Positions 36,101 through 46,300 of a stretch of 59,972 bases of DNA are shown piece after piece; positions within the stretch are counted from its first letter, which is position 1; every line of letters begins with the position of its first letter. The DNA comes from Acanthaster planci (taxonomy: Eukaryota; Echinodermata; Asteroidea; Valvatida; Acanthasteridae). A model generated the notes under the pieces. That model had not been told where the DNA came from. It ran no database searches and saw only the letters and a program-made list of their open reading frames with translations. A program made the position numbers and the translations under genes. The DNA lies in the NCBI RefSeq assembly GCF_001949145.1, contig NW_019091497.1, positions 729,428 through 789,399 of the forward strand, in the 5' to 3' direction.

Positions 36101-36386
36101 TAACCGTTTATATGTTGAATGTTTTACGGCATATTAAGTACCCTTCAGTGGACTCCGCCCATATAGTTCTTTTGAAATGAAAACCTACAAACTACGAGGA
36201 AAAACATAACAACTGAGTTTTTTTCTAAAGGGCGATGGCGAAGCCTTACAGTATTCTCATTTCTTCATAAAAATTAATGGCTACCAAATCATTTCCCGTT
36301 TCGCTTGCAACCGCGTACATACCTAGAATAGTCGCCACTATCAACCCATACAGGGCAGGCAGAGCAGTCAGGAAAATCCATCTCAT
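23176..36386 (-). CDS. Membrane mucin A: mucin repeats, EGF-like, SEA, EGF-like, TM (terminal exon missing)
   Basis: Transmembrane mucin of MUC13/MUC17-like plan. Coding exons on the minus strand: 36386-36323, 32542-29900, 29677-29585, 29254-29108, 28279-28152, 27424-27208, 26294-26204, 25075-25032, 24190-23868, 23277-23176. All join in phase and give 1284 residues so far. Domains: signal peptide 1-21 (MRWIFLTALPALYGL), Thr/Ser/Pro repeats to about 902, EGF-like 1 (904-933), EGF-like 2 (935-982), SEA (about 984-1097, site GSVIV at 1050-1054), EGF-like 3 (1099-1142), membrane span about 1147-1173, and tail with SLYQWQS. The last exon ends in a donor (gttaga|gtaagt), so a short C-terminal exon is still missing. 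The 5' intron contains a partial repeat of the mucin exon, foldback repeats and N bases, so the true repeat length is uncertain. Protein role (glycocalyx or mucosal surface) is inferred from architecture. Confidence 0.85.
25159..25742. mobile_element. Non-autonomous hAT-type DNA transposon
   Basis: A 584-base element with perfect 12-base terminal inverted repeats, CAGTGTTGGAGT (25159-25170) and its complement (25731-25742). A perfect 8-base target-site duplication, CCAAACAG, lies at 25151-25158 and 25743-25750. Eight-base duplications and CAGTG-type ends are the hallmark of hAT elements. The interior is packed with GAGTAC and GAGTC motifs in both orientations and has no transposase, so it must be mobilised in trans. 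It sits in the mucin A intron between exons 26294-26204 and 25075-25032. The intact ends and duplication suggest a fairly recent insertion. Confidence 0.92.
27208..28279 (-). other. Mucin A SEA domain (two exons)
   Basis: Exons 28279-28152 and 27424-27208. The first encodes FTAKLRVTDINGVGADYEPA and the second has LAQGSVIVQTAATF. SEA domains of membrane mucins self-cleave between Gly and Ser of a GSVVV-type site; GSVIV here fits that rule, so a non-covalent two-chain receptor is predicted. The exon break falls in the same place and phase as in mucin B. Confidence 0.85.
29900..32542 (-). repeat. Mucin A repeat exon (Thr/Ser/Pro array)
   Basis: One 2643-base exon, open throughout, encoding 880 codons of degenerate repeats of about nine residues, such as STTEGTTPV, GTTDGTTPV and SSAEATTPV. 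Thr and Ser dominate, with Pro and acidic residues in most units and almost no aromatic residues or Cys. That is the profile of a densely O-glycosylated mucin domain. It enters in phase 1 after acceptor caatactag and leaves in phase 1 at a gtaggc donor. The opposite strand shows long valine-rich ORFs that are only shadows of the array. Confidence 0.92.
32620..33312. repeat. Foldback repeat, copy 1, in mucin A 5' intron
   Basis: The segment from about 32786 to 33008 is repeated in inverted orientation at about 33091-33312. Both arms contain ctggacagcaaaagaaactt or its complement, and catattatggaagaattt or its complement. Direct repeats of the ctggacagc block also occur at about 32693 and 32861. 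No coding capacity. A second copy lies at 33830-34612. Confidence 0.8.
33386..33756 (-). pseudogene. Duplicated 5' part of the mucin A repeat exon
   Basis: This segment repeats the first part of the mucin A repeat exon with only a few changes. It includes the acceptor (gtattaccag-like, exon start 33756) and the string TSSTEITATVSTTVAVSV. Its downstream end stops abruptly at a single n at 33385, beyond which lies intron and foldback sequence with no splice donor. It is therefore either a broken tandem duplicate or an allelic copy placed in tandem by the assembler. Confidence 0.75.
33830..34612. repeat. Foldback repeat, copy 2
   Basis: Near-copy of the 32620-33312 element. The left arm lies at about 33902-34095 and the inverted right arm at about 34335-34535, separated by a longer loop; the outer right end reaches cataatatg near 34612. 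The flanking intron and exon sequence is repeated as well, so the unit of duplication is larger than the foldback itself. Confidence 0.75.
34674..34774. other. Assembly gap (N run)
   Basis: 101 unknown bases directly follow ...gtggcacatttt. The same tract (gtagaggcacatttc) precedes the lone n at 33385. The shared edge suggests that both mark one unresolved repeat junction in mucin A. Confidence 0.95.
35386..35569 (-). mobile_element. Possible end of an interspersed repeat (CAGTGGCGGATC)
   Basis: The complement of 35558-35569 reads CAGTGGCGGATC, a type of terminus often seen on dispersed non-autonomous elements in animal genomes. A related AGTGGCGTAGCCAGG occurs at 57209-57223. The other end and a target duplication were not found. 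Confidence 0.3.
36323..36386 (-). other. Mucin A signal-peptide exon
   Basis: A 64-base exon from ATG at 36386 to a gtatgt donor encodes MRWIFLTALPALYGLIVATI and one more residue, in phase 1. The length and phase equal those of the mucin B first exon (54465-54528), and the phase matches the mucin A repeat exon acceptor. That is why I assign it across a gap-containing intron of nearly 4 kb. Confidence 0.7.
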
Positions 36387-39300
36387 TGTGAAGCCTGTTG
36401 TCCTTTACTCCTTCTCGACAGAGCAGAAAAATGTACTAACTCCGATTGGCTGTGAAGAAGACTTCGTTTCGGCTTATCCAAATATCGTGAGAATTATCCA
36501 GATGCTTTTCAATGGATTAACGATCCTTGAGGCACGGTGTGATGTAAATTGGCACAGAGCACGCAGTAACCAAACTTCGCCCTCGCTATACCCGATTTCA
36601 GCATTTCCAGGATGAAAGAAGTTAATATTAACCCGTTGCTTTGGGCGCTCCGTTAAAGCCTGCGTGAAGTATTTCAGAGATCGCTCCCTTTATGCGCAGA
36701 TCGTATCAGAACTGGACGTTTTGCGGCCAAAGTCGAGACGGCGTATGCGTCACTATTCGATATTTCATGTTAGGGGTATGCCTCAACATTTCCCAGCCTC
36801 TGTTTACGAAAAATACCGCAATACCGACGTCAAGTTCCCAGAAATCGTTCATATATAAATTATGGTCCGTCTGCATATCCGGCTATTCCTTCATGAAGTA
36901 CGGATCCAGAAGTATGCGTTTAATCCTTTTTTAACGATTACGTTATTTTTACCTTTTCAGTGGCATAGTAGTTTATTTTATCTTGTTTCGTATCCCGCCC
37001 ATTATGGAAAAAAAAAAACACCTGTCATCACCGACTATGGGCCTATAAACGTCCAATTAGTCGCTGCTATATTTTATGACGATCTATTTCAGCTCTGATT
37101 TAAACCAACGTAGACAGTGTCCTTATAAATCTAGCCACTGACAAAAATTAGGAAAAACTAATAAAGAGTAAAAATTACCAAGGATAAAAAACTGTTTAAA
37201 ATGGAATTTGATTTCATCTGTGGAATGTTTCACCCGTGGAGACATGCACAGGGATAGCATAACGTTGTTGTGAATGACCGCTTTTGTTATTCCTGGACGC
37301 ATTCCATTGATTTGCTTTATTAAATGATCGCATTACTTCAGGTGCGATGGTTAGCCGTGTACTTGCGAACTGAATACTGTGCTTGTTATGGTAAAGTATA
37401 TACATGAACCCCTCAATTAAAAACTGGATTCCACTGACAACGCGGTTTGTTTGATTTCAACTTGACCCCAGCGCAGCGCCCCACACGGAGCAAAACAAAC
37501 CGATCAATGATTGCGGACTGCAAACTAAGAAACCGATATTGGCAGTCTGACGTTGGTCCAGTGCGCATTGGGCAACTGAATGATTCGAGTTACAGAGTTA
37601 ATACCTTTGTAAAGTTACACGTGTCATTTCCTTTCGTCCGTGAAAACAAGGCTCACGGCTGCTGAGAAAAGTTATAGAATCTTCCCAACTGCCCTCTTGT
37701 AAGCCTGGAAAACTGTTATACCAAAGGAAAGTGCAGATCCGGAAAAAAGTGGAACATTTAGAAATAGGAAATATCTTTATTGAAATGCCTTCATGCCTGT
37801 AGTAGTTCTGTAGGAAGGCAAAGGAATAGTCCCCTCACTTGAAGTTCTGTAATTGGGGTGCCTGGCTTGGAACGTGTCTCAATGGAGGATTGGGCTTTCA
37901 AGTTGGACCATAAAATGTTGGGGTTCAATCAAACTCAAAGGAAATTATAATTTATTCGTTTTTATGGAAAATGGGATATTGGTTCCAATGGTGGCAGGCC
38001 TCACCATGGAGGAACCATGCATGGAAGAACCGTCTTCGTAATACAGCACTTGTGCTGCAGTGCCAACGTTATTACATCAGAACAAAAGAAATTCTAAGCA
38101 TGCACTCTGCACCCAAACTACAAAACCATTGTGCTATGCCTTTTCTATTGCTCAGATCTTTCCCAACCGAAGCGTTGGCCTGATAGCAGATTTTTCGCCA
38201 TTTGATAACGACTGTGGAGTTCGATCCGTCAACGTGACAGAAGTCGATCGTTCCGTTTATAGTTTGACAAGGTCCTTTTTGTCGACACTAGCTTTATATA
38301 TAACTCATTATAGGATGGGTTTATCTGTGTATTTCTGCATCAGGTACCCGAGTCTGTACTTGGTCTATCAGTCACATATCATGATAACGAGCCCTTTGCC
38401 AGAATGCCCTTTCTTTCGCGTGAAGAATACAATAGGAGATGCACCGGCATTGTTTTGTCACCGCATGACTGCAAAGCAAACGTTTGAATTTCAGATGATA
38501 ACGGACGGTCACGACTGACCCAGAGTGAGCAATGAATTTCTGGTTTTCTGAGATTCACGGATACTATTAGGAAAATTTTCAGACATGTTGGAGCGACATG
38601 CAGACCACAGTTCGGAGTCTCCGTGTCTCGTCTTGAAAAACCAGAATAATTAAATCAAATTTAGAAAGTCTTTCGGAAATGTATTTTATTCAAAACGATA
38701 TTAATTTCAACATGAAATCGGGCGAGATGATATGTGGAAACTTTTGTATGTTGGTCCCAAAAGTACTATTCAAAATAAACTAGTTTAGAACATGGCAGCC
38801 GTAAGGACCTTCTGTATACTGAAATGGACAATTTGTTTAAGTAAATCTCTTTTTAAAGCAAGTTAGATTCCGGCTTTCGTGCAAGATTGCATCAAGAGCT
38901 ATGCCAAAAGTTGCACTCCCTCTAACGCGGCAGCATTGAAGCGTTTGCCACAACCAGCCATGCAGCGGATAAAAGAAGCGAAGCTGAAATGATAAATCTG
39001 GCCGAAGAGGGTTTTGCGTCTGGAAGACGGAGAAAAAATTTGTGTCAGAGATATGCCTGATACAGTATCTGATAACAAAACAGCAGCAAAACAAGGGTTT
39101 CGCCTTTTCTCACTTCTCCTCGTAGGCTATGCTATAGCAGAAGCAAATCGCCCAACTGCGATATCAACATTCATGACAACTACAGAGTGTAAGCTGTGAA
39201 AAAAAAAATCTAGGAAACGAAGCCATGCACGCCTAAAGCTTTGCAAAGAGTGGTGAAGATGAATCAATAAGGTCGAGATTTGGAATAATGCAGGGCATGT

Positions 39301-41458
39301 TTACCGGTATCGCCAAGTACGTGACCGTGGTTTTGTCACAACAGAAAGCCTCGACTGCTGCTCCGCAGCCAATGGGCCGCTTCGCTCACTGCGCGGCATA
39401 GCTGAGATACCACAGAGTTGGATGCTTCCGCTCAAGTTGGTCTCCACCCTGACTCACCGACCGGGTCTCATGGGTATCCAGAGGATCGAGTAGTGTCGGC
39501 AAACATTGACACTGGATATCAGCTTCACAGGTTCACGCAATTTTCAAGTTTCGTCTGAGAGTAAATGCACCCAAATTAATTTGAACTCCTGGGATAAACA
39601 CTTATGGCAAACAGAACAAAATAAATCCAACACCAAACTCATGCCATATAAAGAAGATATAGAAATAAAATAAGCACGCCGCTTCGCTTCCGTTTTGATT
39701 AATTTAACTTGCTCCCTATAGAGAAGCTGTTTCTGTACCTAGAACAGTATATATAGGGTTATGAACGTAATTTACACACATTGGTCATGATTGCGCCCAG
39801 CGGTGTTTGTTAAATACCAACATACAGGAATAGACCCTATGCAGCTGGTGCTCGGTAACAGTTCTTTTACATGGCAATCCCTTTATGGCATGCGTTCACT
39901 CTAGGCAACAAGACAACTCCAGTTTATTCTTTACACCTGTTGTAACTGCCAAACAAACAAACAAACAAACAAACACAACCCAACACCCCAACAAACAAAC
40001 ACCCCAACAAACAAACAAACAAACAAACAAACAACCCAACACCCCCAAACACCCCAACAAACAAACAAACAAACAAACAAACAAACAAACAAACAACAAA
40101 CAAACAAACAAACAAACACCCCAACACCCCAACAAACAAAATTAAAACAAAACAAGAAGCCCCTCTCCCCATTTTTTTATCCATTGTGACAACATCGAAA
40201 AAAGGGGATAAAACCATTCAACAGTTGGGAATTCATAAAAGTATTTAAACTTCCGCTTCTAAATCAGATTTGGAATAATGAATGTCAATCCGTTAATGTG
40301 GTCGGAACAAAAGAAAAACCTGCTAAAGATAATGCACGGGATGACCCTGGCTCATTGCGTAATGGCAATGCAAACATTAGTTTAGTTCTCATCAGAGAAA
40401 AATAACAATAAAATAACGCACAAGTGCAAACGAGGACCAGTTACATGAGATTTAGTCTCTTTTATTAGACTTGTAACCTTCTAATGAAAATCCATACATT
40501 TGAAAATAGCCCATGTACATTAAGATAACATCCATTGCTGGTAATTTGTTGAAAAATGCACCGTCCTCAACAAAATATATAAAGGTAGCACTAGGAACTC
40601 ATGCAAACGCACAGATTATTATGATGACTTCCGCATTTCATTAGTACACCTAGGTCCCATTTCAAAGCTCCTTTTAAGATATGGCAAAATATACAAAAGG
40701 CGACTAGAAAGAAGGCGAAGTTGTAGAGGATATATGACCGATCATCAAAGGATATATGACCAGACATTTTCTAATTATATTATGTTCCTATTCGGTCACA
40801 AAGGGGTATATACGCTGCTACTTAACTGATAATAGTAGAACAAAATCTGAATACGGTTGGATTGTCAAAAAGCGATGTACAGCGCAGTGCAAGTATTTAC
40901 GGACTAAACAATATGGCACAATATAAGGCACAATTTGAAGATAAACCCTAAGACAGAATTGTTGTTATTTAATTAAGGGCTCCTCCCTGCAAGGATCACA
41001 GACCTTATTACTTCAGTTCTGATTAATCCTTGTCCGTTTTTGTACAGCTATATACAATCACTGTGATACTGTAATGTCATGCAATTTGTTTTGGGAGAAA
41101 TTAATAGAGATTAAGGGCAGTTCATATTTCGTGCGAAAGCAGGAAACGGACGCGAATTTGTGACGTTATTCGCGTTACGAATTTGCAACAGTTGGACACA
41201 TTTCAATCCGAGCGAATGTTTGCTGCAGATTTTGCGTGACGTCAAATTCGTTTCGCTTTCGCATCGGCTTTTACGTTGCCAATAAAAGCTATGGACATGC
41301 CTGCTTTTAGGATATGATGGCTACTGCTTCAGCGCATTATAAATTGCTTAAACGGCAGAAATTAATTAAATTGAATGAACATGCAAACCAAAGTTCAATG
41401 AGGTTGTTAACTCTCAAGCATGCTGTTGTCTGGTTGAAGTCGAGTGATCTGGCCGAAG
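36387..41458. other. Interval between mucin A and mucin B
   Basis: Expected to hold the mucin A promoter and the mucin B 3' untranslated region. ORFs of up to 152 codons (38060-38518) show no recognisable motif. The one clear landmark is the simple repeat at 39951-40139. A+T-rich otherwise. Confidence 0.4.
39951..40139. repeat. Compound (CAAA)n / ACACCCC repeat
   Basis: About 190 bases of AAAC tetranucleotides interrupted several times by caacacccc units, giving a two-tier minisatellite. It generates long but meaningless ORFs on both strands. Confidence 0.9.
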
Positions 41459-43288
41459 TCAAATATTGGAGGAAGTATACCAGCGTCGATCTCTGCTGTT
41501 TTTTAGTTCCAGCTGGTGAAAGAAGGTAATAATACAGCCATTTCGTGGGAATATTTTAATTGGCATTACGCTACAGTCCACTCAAGTCTGTCAAAGATAA
41601 TTATTGGGTCTTTTCACAATGGAGTTGGTAGGTTGGAAAAACCTTTCACTGATATCGTGTGCTTGACATCTCTCGTGCACGCGGAACGCTTTGTGAATAC
41701 TGTGTATTGGAAGAGAAGATGAAGTCTGGCGGTCACGCAGCAAGGATATGTCCGACGGATCAGACTGTATCGTCATATCATCTGATGTTAGATGGCTTCG
41801 GATCACAGCAAGTCGCAACATTCGATCAATTCTAATCTTTTCATTGTCTAGCTAGGTTGTGTAAAGCCAAAAAATGACCTAACATACACATAGTATTAAC
41901 TCCATTTTGGTTCATTCATAACGTTTGTTTTGTGATGTGCCTTTATGCTCAGTAGGCCCTGTACCACGGTACAATCTTCACCGTAACTGCAAGGTTGGGC
42001 CGCCTACTTTCCACCTTTATTTTGCAGAAACGGAAGGACGGGGAAGTATTACCCTGAAAAATGCGCCTTGTTTTGAATTTGGTTTTTGCTACTTTAAAGT
42101 ATACTTTGTTGTCTCTGGGATTTGTATGTTAATGTATATATTTCAACATACATGAGGAAAACTGTGATGTCGTTCCAGAGAGAAAACTTCAGTGTTGCAT
42201 TGATTTGTGCTCAAACACTGCCGGACATTTTTGTATTTTGCTGAGATCCATGATTGTTGTCTCAATGCGCGGCGACAGGCCAGTTAGCAACTCTCCCTCA
42301 GAAACGTTTCTCGCACAAAAATTTGGCTTCATATTTTAACAGAGAAACCCTATAACATGAACGCTGCCTTCTTCAAATAACACGACAGCAACAGCGCCCT
42401 CACTTGCCAGAAAAAAGGACAGTTTTCAAATGTATAAAATGCAAGAAAGGATGCTAGAAGTATAGAGAATTAAGTAGTTCTCAGCTAGCAATGTTAATCC
42501 AGAGAGAAGACTTTACAAAGATACCTCTCCAGAGTTCAAATCCAAAGCCCGAGGACTAATCCCATCAAAGTACGACCGCATTTACGCAGGCTTATCCGGT
42601 CATGTTGGACGCGTTGTGCCCTCTAAGGGTGGGTGAGTTAAGAGGAAGAAACCTTTGATGTATGCACTCACCATGCTTGGGTTGTCGGCGTAACGAGGCT
42701 GTGATGGGGGCTTGTTGAACTTGACACTCTCCCACTGGTAGACGCTTTTTGCTCTCTGAGAGGAAAAACAATGCGCAAAGATGTGAAGAAATACGACCAT
42801 CAAAGAACAAACGAATTAAAATGGTGTCTTGTGGTTAATTAAAATTAAAAAGAAACAAGGGGTCTTAGGAAACTGAAAAAAAGGGGGGAACATCACAGTA
42901 CAAAGTTACACGGAGTAACAATTCCGGCAGAGATAAAGTCTGCAGTATTTTATGGTCGCAGTCAAAGGTTAAAATTATTTGGACTTTCTTTATTTGGATG
43001 ATCTTATAGGCAGAACCTTTTCTAGCAAAGATTACGAACCGATTTTCATTTGAGGCACATTCCAGAATGGCAAATGTCGACCTTAAATGTCTCATTCATT
43101 AATTTAATATGGTGATATTGGCGAGAAGAGTTCAGAAGCATAAAGCGACTGGATAGAAAGGTATTGGGCATCATTTCTAGTCAAACTTCTGTTTCGTGCA
43201 TCGTCATTTTTCCTCTCTAGCCGAGCATTTCAAAGTTTTCGGTACACGGGCAACATAACATATGGCAGTGTAGGGAAGAAGTTGCGGC

Positions 43289-43319
<31 letters not shown>

Positions 43320-46300
43320 AATCAAGGCTTGTGGTGCCCACCTTCATCTGGAAGCTGGAGCCCTTCAGATCTTTCACCAGTTGGTCCATGCGCTCGTCGC
43401 TCACAGAGGAGAGCTCGGTCTCGCTGTCAGCCTCCTTGTCGTCCAGCTCCTCCGTGAGGTAATGGCTGAGGATGTCGGGACCCGTCTTCCAGGCCGAGGC
43501 GTATAGCCGGTCCGCCCGACTCACCTTCTCCCCGGCCTTGTGGCGTCCCCCGCGTGCCCGGACGAAAAGACAGAACACGAGTACCCCCGCCAGGATCAGG
43601 AAGGCGACGGTACCGAAGGTGATCATGGCGATGATAAACGGTGTCAGCACTGAAGTTATGAACAGATTCAAAATTGGGGCAATGCGATTTTTTTGGGCTA
43701 AATTTGAGAAAACAAATGACATTTTCCAAGTGCAATAACGTGACGCTAATGCTTTGTATCGGTCCCTGGCACCGTGCGCCTAGCTGAGCGAGTTTTTTGG
43801 GGATTTCGATCCACGTGAACATTTGGATTTCGTCCCAATGTTCCATAATTGGCGAATTCGCCAATAGCACACAACATTAAGTCAAGCTGTGGCTTTCAGA
43901 AATAATTTGCACAATCTCTGGCAATGTTTCACTTTCTGTTTACAAGATGTTACCGGAACTATACAAACACGCCAATCCATTCCACGCACGATGCAGTCTT
44001 CATTAGTTCTTTGAGAAAAATATTTGCTTACCTACTGAGTCGCAAGTAGGACCGTAAAAATCCCTGGCACAGCTGTAAGCATAGAAAAGCGTTACGATTT
44101 GATACATCGGTACTCATTAAATTTCTTCATTCTCTTTTGGATGGGCAGTAATTTTGATTCCATTAGAAAGCAAAATAATTTATTTTTAAAAAGTAATTAA
44201 AATCAAGTAGCCTTTGGAAAGGCAACTCTTAGTAAGGAAAATTCTGGTCTTTGAAATAAAAATCATGAAAACGTCAAGATAAATGATATTTTCTCTAATC
44301 TTGAGCAAACCACTGTGTCCTGGAAGTTTCAAGTTATTTGAATGATATGCTTTTATATTTAATTTCTTCTTTCACAAGTTGAATTGCTTTGTTAAATTGT
44401 GCCGAACAGAATGGAGCCCTTTAACACCTCAGCCACTCACAGCGGCCCCGATCCTGGCCACTGTCACTTCATAATTGGTTCAAACTTGTGTACTTACCTA
44501 CATGATGGCCTCAGGTCTGGAAATACACCACCAAGGCGACACGTTCCATCATTGGAGCAATACTTCGAAGAGCAACCTGCACTTTGTGGTTCTGGAATCA
44601 ATATAGTCATATTAAATATGCGTTCACATGGACGGAAGAGACACTTGTTTAATTTTTTTTCTGTGAAGAATGATTTTTGAAATTAAATCTCATATCAGAA
44701 AAAAATAGAACATACCCTCCTGTTCTCTTCTGAACGGAATTTTCATTTTTTCCAGGTTGAGCATTTAGCCTTGTTTCAAGGAACATGATTGTTCACGTTT
44801 ACGAATCCTGACTTTCAAACGCTGCCAGGGAATCAGATTTGTTTAACGAAACAAAAGTGACCACCCCCAGATGCAGGAGTATTTTCACTGAGAGACACTG
44901 TGGTTGATTGCGCCTCTTAAGGTAATGTCATCTCATTCATTACGTGTAAAGTTAGGTCATGAAAAATCAAAGTCATCAATCACGTAACTCGGAGCGTTAC
45001 ACTGAACAGAGAGTTTGAAACCCATGGACAATTTAATTTTCTTCCGATAGTCAACCGCAAAGGTCTTGGCGTTTCCTTGCGAAAGGAGAACGTGACATCT
45101 TGCTAATTTTAACTAGCTGCGCGCATTCAAAATCACTCGGGAAGAATACGAAAGGCAGAAATCCTCGTTTTGCAACTATACTTAGCATGCATGAATGTTC
45201 GGGAGTGTATAATTCACTAGTATTGACCAGAAGCTTGGTGAGCAAAATATCGTATTTGTGACTTAATCTGACAAGAGACTGGGCCTTGGGTGATTTCGAA
45301 TCGAACCACATAATGCCTGTAGTTTTTCAGAAAGGATGGTGATAACAGTTTACGTACTGCTCACGTTGAACTTCTCCTGTTTAAGCTCTATCTCCACACT
45401 GGCATTGCCAAGCTTTTCTTTTTTCAACACCTTCGTCAAGTCTCCTTCCTTCACATTTTCCTCTTTTGGAAAAATGACCATGGTTGTGACTCCGATGCTT
45501 CCGTTCTCAAGCCTGATGCCGACAACGTCTATTACGGTCTCTGTGGCGGGGTCGTTCTTCAGCGACATTCTTATCTGCAATGAATTTGATGTCATCCTTC
45601 AAAGGTATATTACTGACCAGATATCCAACGATTCTTTTGTTTGCATGAACGTAGACATGTACAGAAAATGGATGGCTTTTGCCACTTCCATTCAGTACCA
45701 TGCCCGGACGAGGCGCAAGCAGTCCCTTGACAATAAAGGGAGTGTGGACATTCGGGTTAGGTTTTAGGAAACTCTATCTCCCGGGCTTTTCACTGTACAT
45801 ATTTCCGACACAAATATCTCTAGAATCCAAAATAGTATTGACCTGAAGTTTGAGTGGATTTTGATAAACCAAGTAAAGAGTACAGGATTTAAAGCTTGAA
45901 GCATGGAAAATCCGCTGTATACGATGTGCAGGGCGTGGTCTCCGCCCTTACAGAAGGGTTTCATGTGCTTATTTTGAATCCTGTGTTATGCGAAGGTCAA
46001 AGGGTATGAGACGTGGAATCACGCCAGAAGGCTCGAAGGGTACACGCATTCATTACATTCTGAGTGTTCCTTATTACTCTCTTAACCCTAACAGTCCCAA
46101 ATCCTCCAATTTCAATATGATTTTACATACACCCTAGGGGGTTAGGGTTAATGTGGGGAAAACTCTATGAAGAGTCACGAGAGGGAAAACTCTGTTTCAA
46201 GTGGTCCTTCGCGTGTAAAATGCAATTTGTCTCTTTTTGAGTGATTTTTCAATCTGGTCCCAAGTGAAAACCCTCGAAAAGAGAGCAGCAACCTCCGCTC

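Noticed and set aside
38060-38518. 152-codon plus-strand ORF between the mucins
   Set aside because: No recognisable motif, mixed composition and no splice or start context; judged a chance ORF.
39885-40217. TNKQTNKQ and VCLFVCLF ORFs
   Set aside because: Artefacts of the (CAAA)n repeat.
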